Assembly: GCA_964608915.1 (NCBI GenBank)
Contig: CAZSQA010000034.1
Span: 1 to 64,000 of the forward strand
DNA length: 64,000 nt
Direction: 5' to 3'
Source: QWQI01 sp964608915
Lineage (GTDB): Bacteria; Planctomycetota; Planctomycetia; Isosphaerales; Isosphaeraceae
Shown: positions 1 to 7,573 of the stretch, piece by piece
Layout of the letters: each line of letters begins with the position of its first letter
Position numbering within the stretch: position 1 is the first letter of the stretch
Translations under genes and position numbers: made by a program
Notes under the pieces: model-generated
What the model was told of the DNA's origin: nothing
The model's input: the letters and a program-made list of their open reading frames with translations, nothing else
Database searches by the model: none

Positions 1-236
1 CGAAGCGAACGAAGTCAAATCATACCGAAAACGGGACAAGAAGCGAATGTGTCATTGATCTGGGGTGTGGAGAATAAATTCTCTCGGGGCATTTCGCCCG
101 ATTCGAAACGACAGTTCGCAGCGAAACTCAGCCTGTCGGCAAAATCCGAGCGCCGGATTCGGATCATTCGGATTGACCGAAAGCCGCGAGACGCGGATCG
201 GTGATTTCATTTCAGGCGAGGGGTTCGATTCGCCGG

Positions 237-2339
237 TTACGAAGGGATTCCGGGCCGCAGTGTCCAGGCATCGGAATTTCGGCCGCCAGTATCCCTTTCG
301 AAACGGAATGACGGATGCCCTGAAACCCTCGCCTGAACTTCGTCGGAGACCCGGATCGCGGAACGTCCGAGGGTGGGTTCGATTTCGGTCGCGAGCGTGA
401 CCGTTCTCGCCCAGAGGTTGTTCACGAATTCTTTTCTGCCGATCCTGCCCTTGAGAATCGGGCTTCTGTGGATCCCGATCGAAAGCTGCAGGCGGGTGAA
501 ATTCTGGGCATTGAACAGGGCGATCTGGCTTTCCAGATCCTGCGCGAATTCCAGTATGCGCTGAGTATGGTCGAGCCGAAGCTCTTTCATTCCGCATGCG
601 GCCAGATATCCGCCGCCGCTGGAGCTGAGCTTTTCCACGCCCTGCCTGACGGCGATTTCGTCGAATGATGCGATGAGCTTCTGCAGCAGATCCGCGGCTT
701 TCTGAGGATCGAAACTATCGAAAAGCTCGTCGAGCCCTTCGATTTCGACGAAAGCGAGCGTGGCGTCGTGGACGGTGGAACTCTCTTCGGCATCCCGGCT
801 GCGTCTGAGTCTTGCCAGCACGGTTGCTGGCAGGAAGTTCTCGAGGAGACGCCGGTTTTTCTCCACTTGCTGCTTCAACCGCTGTTCGTTGGCGCCGATT
901 TCCGTGGCCATCGTGTTGAAGGCCTGCGCCAGTTCCCCGACTTCGTCGCCGGACTCGATCGAGACGCGAACGTCGCGAAAGCCGTTCAGGAAAGCACGAA
1001 CGGCCTGCGTCAAACGAAGCACCGGCCGCGAAAGCGCCGCCCCTGCCATCAGCGCGGTCAGACCTGTCAGGCTAAGCACTGTCAGAAGTGCCAGTCCAGC
1101 TTCCCTGACGAATTGCCTTTCCGCCAAGAGAGCTTCGCTTTCGTCGATCTGGGAGACGATGGCCCATTCCAGTCCGCCGATCCGAATCGGCGAATAACTT
1201 GCGAACACGGGCACTTTCAACAGGTTCTGGGAGATTGTCGTGTTCGAGCCCTCGTCGAAGATGCGTTTCACGGTTTCCGGATTCCGGTGGATCGTCAGGA
1301 TCGTGGAGCCGAAATTCAACATGCGCTGAACTTCCGCCTGATCGACTCCTGCCCGTCGCAACGAGGCCGCGAACCCTTCAGCGTTTTCGATCAAGTGGCG
1401 CGAGTCGCTCCGCATCCAGCCGTCCTTACCCAGCAGGAACGACTCACCGGTTCGACCAAGGCCCATCGTCTCGCTCGCGTTGCCACCGGCGAAAATGCGA
1501 TTGAGCCGGTCCGGCAAAAATTGGATCGCCAGCACACCGGCGAACCGGTCGCCGTCGCGCAACGGGACAACGAGGAACATGGCCGGATGGTCGTAACTTG
1601 GCGTGTAGAATTCGAAATCCACGTACGCCACCGTTTCCGGCGGCGTCGTGGCATCGATCGAATTCACGGCCTTTCCGAGTTTCGTCCCTGCGAAGGGCCC
1701 GTTACGGAACGGACTGCCCAGATCGATTTCCTTTTGCGTCGTGTAGACCAGTTCCCGCGTGGCCGGATGGAAAATCAGCACATCGTAATAATCGAGATCT
1801 CTCGACGATTCCAGGAAGATCTTGTGATACTTCGCATGGACTTTCGAATATTCCGAGCCGTCGCCGGCATCGATCAGCTTCGACTTTTCGTAAAGCGAGT
1901 TCGTGTTCCGTACGATGTAGCGATCTTGAAGGTGACTGGCGGCATACGACATGGGCAGGATCGAGTCGATCGAAACGCCTGTGTCCCTGTGTTCATTCAG
2001 CGCAGGGAGAAACTTGTCCTGATAATAGTCACGAATTCGGTCCGTCTGCTCAGGCGGCACCGGTAGTTCGTTCAAGGCCTCGAACGCGGCGACGAATCCG
2101 TCGGCCGCATCGATCGTGGAAGGGGTCCGGCTCATGACGCGCACGTGATCCGCGACGTGCTCCAGATAGCGGCTGACCTCGCCCTGTTTGGCCACACGCA
2201 AGGCCGACATCCTGTCCATAGCCGCCTGAGTGAGCGCCTTGTGACTTCGATAGATGCCGAGGATTCCCGTCGCGGTCGAAGAAGCGAAACTGATCGCAAG
2301 TAGTGCGATGACCGTCTTTCTTCGCAGGCTGAGCTTCAA
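237..2339 (-). CDS. dCache-HAMP sensor with degenerate class III cyclase domain (copy 1)
   Basis: A 700-aa inner-membrane sensor. It begins at a TTG codon preceded by GAGGA about 8 nt upstream; the N-terminus MKLSLRRK resembles the starts of its paralogs. TM1 lies at about residues 9-29, followed by a large periplasmic double-Cache-type region (about 35-400), TM2 (about 408-430), HAMP (about 430-485) and a C-terminal class III nucleotidyl cyclase fold. Catalytic positions have decayed: the first metal Asp of the FADI motif is Glu (FVEI), the second metal Asp and the purine Lys are replaced (SSSGGGY), and the C2-type Asp, Asn and Arg are Asn, Thr and Glu (NNLWARTVTLATEIE). Family knowledge makes it a ligand sensor; I infer that it is a pseudo-cyclase or regulatory partner rather than a cAMP producer. 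It belongs to a family with 2899-5013 and 7574-9742. Confidence 0.85.
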   Translation of the reverse strand: MKLSLRRKTVIALLAISFASSTATGILGIYRSHKALTQAAMDRMSALRVAKQGEVSRYLEHVADHVRVMSRTPSTIDAADGFVAAFEALNELPVPPEQTDRIRDYYQDKFLPALNEHRDTGVSIDSILPMSYAASHLQDRYIVRNTNSLYEKSKLIDAGDGSEYSKVHAKYHKIFLESSRDLDYYDVLIFHPATRELVYTTQKEIDLGSPFRNGPFAGTKLGKAVNSIDATTPPETVAYVDFEFYTPSYDHPAMFLVVPLRDGDRFAGVLAIQFLPDRLNRIFAGGNASETMGLGRTGESFLLGKDGWMRSDSRHLIENAEGFAASLRRAGVDQAEVQRMLNFGSTILTIHRNPETVKRIFDEGSNTTISQNLLKVPVFASYSPIRIGGLEWAIVSQIDESEALLAERQFVREAGLALLTVLSLTGLTALMAGAALSRPVLRLTQAVRAFLNGFRDVRVSIESGDEVGELAQAFNTMATEIGANEQRLKQQVEKNRRLLENFLPATVLARLRRSRDAEESSTVHDATLAFVEIEGLDELFDSFDPQKAADLLQKLIASFDEIAVRQGVEKLSSSGGGYLAACGMKELRLDHTQRILEFAQDLESQIALFNAQNFTRLQLSIGIHRSPILKGRIGRKEFVNNLWARTVTLATEIEPTLGRSAIRVSDEVQARVSGHPSFRFERDTGGRNSDAWTLRPGIPS

Positions 2340-2637
2340 GTTCGATATCCTCGGTCCAGGTCGAACGATACAGGAAAATCCAAAAGCCGGACGAGAAAAC
2401 GTCCGTCACGGTATGGACAAATCCCGTAATTGGTGGCTGTCAAAAGTCAGATGTCGGATAAATATACCTGAATCGGCAGAAGTTCGTATATGGATTTTTT
2501 TTGCAAGTCGTGTCTGTGCATTCGCTAAAGAGCCCGATCGATGCTCGCGAGCATGAACGGAACCGTAAGGCCATCGACGTGGCTTCGAGGAACCGCCAGG
2601 ACCGGCCGAAATTCGAGTGGAGCAGACGACTGCCACA

Positions 2638-2880
2638 TCAGTGCGTCATCGACCAGGCTGGTTCTTCCGTTCCGATGTCGTCGCGTATGAATCGGAAACC
2701 GATGTGATCGCCGACTCGGTCCACCACATCTCGGGAAACGCTTTTGACCGGGGCTGGCATGTATCGATGTTGAAGAAATTGGGTGGCATCGCCCGGCAGA
2801 GGTGCCAGAAGCGATCGCCGGCCTGCGTCGCGATGATCGAGGCACCGAATGCAGAAACGGGCCCAAGTGCGAACGTGACG
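2638..2880 (-). pseudogene. Decayed 3' end of a fourth cyclase-like sensor gene
   Basis: Reading the minus strand upstream of a TGA at 2638 gives VSRDVVDRV, then FRFIRDDIGTEEPAW. These match the tail of the neighbouring sensor (VSKEAYERV, then FAFADDEIGTEGTAW). Further upstream, in another frame, a GPV...W stretch (GPVSAFGASI, DRFW) resembles the GPI...LW part of the same domain. The DNA is visibly similar to 2930-3040. At least one frameshift separates the two stretches and no start or upstream half remains. It directly follows the stop of the 2899-5013 gene on the same strand, so it is probably a remnant of an ancient tandem duplication. The upstream limit is approximate. Confidence 0.6.
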
Positions 2881-2898
2881 AAAAGGCGGTGCCCGAAA

Positions 2899-5013
2899 TC
2901 AGGCGTCGATGCAGCGTTTGCCCGAGAATCTCAACAGTGTCCAGGCCGTGCCTTCGGTGCCGATTTCGTCGTCCGCGAAGGCGAATTCGCCGCCACTGAC
3001 GACACGCTCGTAGGCCTCTTTCGAAACCCTGACGCTCGATTTTCGGACAGAATGGTCAATCTCCCTGGCGAGATCGATCGTCCGCTTCCAGAGGTCGTTC
3101 ACGAAGTTCTTTCGACCCAGGCGGCCCTTCGAAATCGGCCCGCGATGCACACCGATGTTCAGATAGACAGAGGTGTGATGTTCGACGTTGAAGGATTCGA
3201 CGATCCATTGGAGTTCCTGCGCGAAAGACAGAACTCTCGTGGTGTGGTCGAATCGGGGCATGCTCAATCCGCAGGCGACCATCAGGCCCGTACCGGTATG
3301 ACCGAGCTTTTCCATACCCAGACGGGTCGCGACTTCTTCGAAGGCCTCGTTCAGTGTGTCGAAAAGCTCGATGGCGACAGACGATTCGAAGAAGTCGAAC
3401 AAGCGGTCCAGTTCCATGATTTCGATGAAGGCGAGAGTGACATCCGTGCCGTAGGGGGTTTCATCGCCGGTCAGTTCACGGCGGTGGAAACGTGCCAGGA
3501 CCAGGGGAGGCATCATGTGTTCGAGAAGACGGTCAGATTCCACGATCACGGTTTTGAGCCGGGTCGTCTTCGACTCGATCTCCGATGCCATTTCGTTGAA
3601 GGTCCTGGCGAGATCGCCGATTTCGTCGTCCGACCGCACCGGCACACGCACCTCATAAAAACCGTTCGCGAAAGCGCGAGCCGCCTGGTTGACCTGCTTC
3701 AAGGGATACGTCAGAGCCTTTGCCACTAAATAGGCCACCACGCTCGCCAGCAGGCACGAAAGCATGAGCGAAGAGTATGCGATGAAGCGAAATTCGGATG
3801 TCCAGGCCGTGGCTTCTTCGAGGTCCATCTGGGCCACGATACCCCAGGGCAGGCCGCCGAGGTCGAGCCGCTCAAAACTGGTGACGAGGTTCTTGCCAGG
3901 TGCATTCTTCGCACGTGTCGTGGCGCCGGGAGTCAGGAACGCGTCGCCGAAAATTTCCGGGCGACGCCTCTCCGTCAGGATCGTGGTGCCCGCACGTTCG
4001 ATCCGGTCAGAAAGCGATGAGTCGATGCCTGACTGGGTCAGACGCTTCAGATACGCCGCCCGGTCTTTCATGAACAGACGGCTTTCCGAACGCATCAGCG
4101 CATCCGTACCGACGAGATAAACCTCTCCAGTCTGCCCCAGTTCCGTGTCATCCGGACGGGTTCCGCCGCCGACGATCTGGCTGAGCACTTCGTCGGAAAC
4201 CTGGAGCACGAGGATTCCCGCCAGTTTCTCGTTTCGGAAAACGCCGGTGACGACGAACATGGAAGGCCGCCACCATGAGGCGACGTAGCGTTCGAAATCG
4301 ACGAATTCGACGGCTCCCGGTTCGTTCCTTTCACGAATCTTTCGGACCGCGGCGGCCAGCTTCGAAACAGGGGCCGGGCCAGCGTTCAGCTTCGTGCCGA
4401 GATCCACGCCCTTACGCACGGTGTAAACGACTTCCTCGGATTTCGGATCGACGAGCAGCATGTCGACGTAACCAAGTTCCAGCCTGAAGTCATCGAAAAG
4501 TGCCTGGAATTTCGTGTGGGCCCGGGCGTACTTCGTACCGTCCTCGACGGTTCGAAGGTGGTTCTTCGTATTGAGCGTGTGAGGGTTTTCCGCAATATAA
4601 CGAAAGTGCAGAAAGCGGGCCGCATCGCTTGCCGGGTACACGAGTTCCAGCGGCGTCGGAGTATCGCCATAGCGATCCAGGAACGGCAGGAATTCCGTCA
4701 CATAATGACTTTTCAGCCGCGATTCTTCATCGGGCGTCAACTTCTTCTGACGCAGCTCGTCGTAGCCTTCGACGAATGCCTGCGTCGCATCCAGAACCAT
4801 CAGGTTTTTCGCGAAATTCCGACTGTGCGAACGCAGAAAGTCGAAATAGGTCTCGACGAACTCGGTGCGGGCGTGGCGGATGGCCTGCATTTTGCCCAGG
4901 GCCGAGCGTTCCAGCACGAGACTCGCCTGTCCGTAAATGATCGCCCCGCTGAGAGCCGCCGTCGCGACGCTCATGGTCACCAGTGTCAGCGTGAGTTTGC
5001 CGGACAACCGCAT
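2899..5013 (-). CDS. dCache-HAMP sensor with degenerate class III cyclase domain (copy 2)
   Basis: A 704-aa membrane sensor. I place the start at ATG 5013 (MRLSGKLTL) because it aligns with the N-termini of the paralogs; a TTG at 5028 would add five residues. Layout: TM1, periplasmic dCache-type domain, TM2 (near residue 430), HAMP (about 435-490), class III cyclase-homology domain (about 520-700). Metal Asp 1 is Glu (FIEI), metal Asp 2 is replaced (GHTGTGLM) and the purine Lys position is Gly. The substrate Asp is kept (NDLW), but the transition-state Asn and Arg are Asp and Glu (TIDLAREID). No canonical catalysis is expected. An inverted repeat lies about 95 bp upstream of the start, and a decayed paralog tail follows its stop. 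Confidence 0.85.
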   Translation of the reverse strand: MRLSGKLTLTLVTMSVATAALSGAIIYGQASLVLERSALGKMQAIRHARTEFVETYFDFLRSHSRNFAKNLMVLDATQAFVEGYDELRQKKLTPDEESRLKSHYVTEFLPFLDRYGDTPTPLELVYPASDAARFLHFRYIAENPHTLNTKNHLRTVEDGTKYARAHTKFQALFDDFRLELGYVDMLLVDPKSEEVVYTVRKGVDLGTKLNAGPAPVSKLAAAVRKIRERNEPGAVEFVDFERYVASWWRPSMFVVTGVFRNEKLAGILVLQVSDEVLSQIVGGGTRPDDTELGQTGEVYLVGTDALMRSESRLFMKDRAAYLKRLTQSGIDSSLSDRIERAGTTILTERRRPEIFGDAFLTPGATTRAKNAPGKNLVTSFERLDLGGLPWGIVAQMDLEEATAWTSEFRFIAYSSLMLSCLLASVVAYLVAKALTYPLKQVNQAARAFANGFYEVRVPVRSDDEIGDLARTFNEMASEIESKTTRLKTVIVESDRLLEHMMPPLVLARFHRRELTGDETPYGTDVTLAFIEIMELDRLFDFFESSVAIELFDTLNEAFEEVATRLGMEKLGHTGTGLMVACGLSMPRFDHTTRVLSFAQELQWIVESFNVEHHTSVYLNIGVHRGPISKGRLGRKNFVNDLWKRTIDLAREIDHSVRKSSVRVSKEAYERVVSGGEFAFADDEIGTEGTAWTLLRFSGKRCIDA

Positions 5014-5401
5014 GGCTCGAACTCGCAATCATTGCACTGGTCAAACTCGAAGACGCCCCAGGGTGCTATCGCTAACGCATTTCGTTAATCTCGAATCGTT
5101 CGCTCACTGAATTCTAATTCAGTAGGACACGAGATCGCCAAGTTCGTGCGAAGAAATTTCGGAAAAAATTAACGAAATTTTCGAAATGCAATTTGGATGC
5201 ATTTGTCCGAATCGGGAGTCAAATTCCGGTCGCAGGGTACGCGCCGCATCGATTCTTCAGCGGAACGGCGATCCGGTAAAACCTCTTTTACGGTAAGATC
5301 ATGTTACGCCTTCGCGCCGCGTCGTGAGAGAAACGGAGACCCACGAGGTCGAATCAGGGATCGGGCCGGGCGTTTTCACCCCGAGAAAGGACCGGGCAAC
5401 C
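5014..5401. other. Divergent spacer between sensor copy 2 and the NUDIX gene
   Basis: Noncoding as far as I can see. It is AT-richer than its surroundings, especially 5150-5210, which has repeated GAAATTT-type stretches, and it should hold the promoters of the two divergent genes. The only clear structure is the palindrome at 5107-5122. I found no convincing gene in any frame. Confidence 0.5.
5107..5122. promoter_or_regulatory. Inverted repeat, possible operator of sensor copy 2
   Basis: CTGAATT-CT-AATTCAG is a perfect 7+2+7 palindrome in the AT-rich divergent spacer, about 95 bp upstream of the sensor start at 5013. The size and position suit a dimeric repressor or activator, but no binding protein is known and function is inferred from symmetry alone. 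Confidence 0.3.
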
Positions 5402-5950
5402 ATGATCGACGAAACCCGTTTGCCGACGAGCCGCCGCGTCATTCACTCCGGTAAGAAGATCGAAGTCGTGCTGGACACTCTCACGCTCTCGGACGGCTCC
5501 GTCGCGGAGCGGGAAGTCGTGCTGCACCGGGGCGCCGTCGCACTGGTGCCCATGGTCGACGCCGACCATGTCTGCCTCGTTCGGAATGTCCGTTACGCCG
5601 TGCGTGCCACGCTCTGGGAAGTGCCGGCGGGGACGATCGACCCCGGAGAACATCCGGACGCCACCGCCGCACGGGAGCTTGTGGAAGAGACCGGATACCG
5701 GGCCGGCCGGATCGTCAAATTGCGCGACTGGTACGTTTCGCCCGGGGTGATGAACGAAGTGATGCACCTATATCTGTGCGAGGATCTCACGTCCGTGGGC
5801 GCGAAGCTCGAGCTGGACGAGAACCTGGAACCGCATGTCGTGCGCTGGGATGAGGCGATGGACATGGTGTTCGACGGCCGGATCGCGGATGCCAAAACCA
5901 TGCTGGCATTGATGCTCGTCGACCGGCTGCGCCGCGGAGGCCGCGACTGA
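5402..5950 (+). CDS. NUDIX hydrolase (ADP-ribose pyrophosphatase-like)
   Basis: A 182-aa soluble protein with a complete NUDIX box, GTIDPGEHPDATAARELVEE followed by TGY (G-x5-E-x7-REU-x-EE-x-G-U), at about residues 80-103. It probably hydrolyses nucleoside-diphosphate compounds with Mg2+. The pattern RNVRYAV...LWEVPAGTI just before the box and the length are typical of ADP-ribose or ADP-sugar pyrophosphatases of the NudF type, but substrate cannot be fixed from sequence. I chose the ATG at 5402, which has GAGAAAGG about 11 nt upstream; an upstream in-frame start at 5324 adds 26 residues of low plausibility. It is convergent with the MscS-type gene. Confidence 0.88.
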   Translation: MIDETRLPTSRRVIHSGKKIEVVLDTLTLSDGSVAEREVVLHRGAVALVPMVDADHVCLVRNVRYAVRATLWEVPAGTIDPGEHPDATAARELVEETGYRAGRIVKLRDWYVSPGVMNEVMHLYLCEDLTSVGAKLELDENLEPHVVRWDEAMDMVFDGRIADAKTMLALMLVDRLRRGGRD

Positions 5951-6050
5951 TCGACCTCGGGGAGCGGGAAGCCAGTGCCGTGTCGCTGGCGGCCAGGTGT
6001 TCTGGTCTGGCCACGCCATGCCCTTGCCGGCCGGGGCGGCTCGCGAGACG

Positions 6051-7562
6051 TCAGGACTTCTTCGAGGCGTGGTGCCTGTTCGTGGTGCCGCTATGCAGAT
6101 TCACCGGTTCGGGCCGTTTCGAGGCGGCGCGAGAGCCGCGGGCGTTGCGTAGCTCCGAAAGCTGGGAAATCTCGCGAGCGAACCGGGAGCACGTCATCAG
6201 CACGGCCTGAAGTTCGTTCGGCTTGACGAGCACGCAATCGAGGTCTTCCAGCGCCGTGATTCGCAAATCGCTGGCCCTGTTGCCGTTGGCGATGGATTCG
6301 CCGAAGACTTCGCCCGGGCCGGCTTCGAACAGGTCGGAAAACGTGCCGTTATGGTTTTTGTGAGAGGCCCGGATTCGGCCCCTGACGATCATATAAAAAC
6401 CGTCGAGATTGGTGCCCTGCTCCACGACAATCTCGTTTTTGGCAAAATTCCGCCACTTGGCGCCGGATTCGAGCCTGGCTCTCTGAACGTCGCTGAGACC
6501 CGCCAGAATCGCCATCTCGTCGAAGTGATCTCTGATCGGCGGGTTCGCCCTGGCTTCGAGGATCGTTTCCTTTTCCTCGCCCCCGTATTCCAAAGCGGTC
6601 GGGAACGGAATGGTGATGCCTTCACGGCGGGCCGCGTACCAGACTTTCGTCATGAAAGCGTCGCGGGTGTCGAAGATTTTTTTGTAGTCGTCGACGAAGA
6701 AGATGACTTCATAATCGACGGAAAAGTCACCGTAATCGATCACGCGGACTGTCGGGGGCGGCTCGTGCTGAATGCCGGGGGTCGATTCGAGGAGATCGAA
6801 AAGCATGGCCCGGACTTTATTCGGCGGGTCGTCGTACGAGAACCCGAGCTTAATCGGTTCGGTGTGGAGCTTTGTCGGTCTGGAATAGTTGCTGAACGAT
6901 TCCTTGGCGAGAATGGCGTTGGGGACGACGACCAGTTCGCCGAGGTAAGTTCTCAGGTGAATGGCCCGCCAGTTGATTTCGATGACCTGGCCGACATTGT
7001 CGTCGATCTTGATCCAGTCGCCGACGGCGACCGGCCGTTCCACGAGCAGCATGAGACCTGCGAACACGTTGCCGAGCGGCTCCGCGATTGCCAGACCGAT
7101 GACGATCGAGCCGATGCCGAGGGCCGCCGCCAGTTGTCCCAGGTCAACGCCCCAGACCAGCGAGAGGACGATGGCCGCCCCGATGATCACGAGAATGGAC
7201 CGGACGATGTCGACGAGCAGCTTGGGTGTCCGCGCCTGCCAGGAGTCTTCCGAGACGTTCGAAAACAGGATGGCGTTGACCAGTGCCAGGCCCACGACGA
7301 TGCCCGAAACGTCGGCCAGCGTGGCGACGATCTTGGCCAGGCGGTCGTCGACCTCGATGCCCATGACCTTGACGAGGATCAGCCATGCCGCCAGAAGCGG
7401 AATCGTCGAAATCCGCAGATACCGGAATACGGACCGGTATTTCGATGACTGACGACGCTGGAGATGCTCGAGTTCGACGAATATGACCGTCAGCGCCGGA
7501 ACGGCGATGACCAGTCCGATCGTCCAGTAGAGTCGGCTGAGTTCGAGCGGAGTATCGAACAC
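6051..7562 (-). CDS. MscS-family channel with C-terminal cyclic-nucleotide-binding domain
   Basis: A 503-aa inner-membrane channel starting at GTG with AAGGAG 7 nt upstream. About five hydrophobic segments occur in residues 5-180. An MscS pore and beta domain follows (about 130-345; GSIVIGLAIAEPLGNVFAGL pore helix, then IKIDDNVGQVIEINWRAIHL). A cNMP-binding domain spans about 365-475 (EIVVEQGTNLDGFYMIVRGRI; GEVFGES phosphate-binding cassette with the conserved Glu). This is the bCNG subfamily, in which the added domain is proposed to gate the pore with cyclic nucleotide. It sits 11 bp downstream of the sensor at 7574-9742 on the same strand, so the two are almost certainly co-transcribed. The C-terminal tail after the domain is basic. 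Confidence 0.9.
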   Translation of the reverse strand: MFDTPLELSRLYWTIGLVIAVPALTVIFVELEHLQRRQSSKYRSVFRYLRISTIPLLAAWLILVKVMGIEVDDRLAKIVATLADVSGIVVGLALVNAILFSNVSEDSWQARTPKLLVDIVRSILVIIGAAIVLSLVWGVDLGQLAAALGIGSIVIGLAIAEPLGNVFAGLMLLVERPVAVGDWIKIDDNVGQVIEINWRAIHLRTYLGELVVVPNAILAKESFSNYSRPTKLHTEPIKLGFSYDDPPNKVRAMLFDLLESTPGIQHEPPPTVRVIDYGDFSVDYEVIFFVDDYKKIFDTRDAFMTKVWYAARREGITIPFPTALEYGGEEKETILEARANPPIRDHFDEMAILAGLSDVQRARLESGAKWRNFAKNEIVVEQGTNLDGFYMIVRGRIRASHKNHNGTFSDLFEAGPGEVFGESIANGNRASDLRITALEDLDCVLVKPNELQAVLMTCSRFAREISQLSELRNARGSRAASKRPEPVNLHSGTTNRHHASKKS

Positions 7563-7573
7563 CGATGGTCTCC

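Noticed and set aside
768..2066. 432-aa plus-strand open frame over sensor copy 1
   Set aside because: It is antisense to a gene with clear domains. Long antisense frames arise here from the GC-rich third codon position; no ribosome-binding site or motif supports it.
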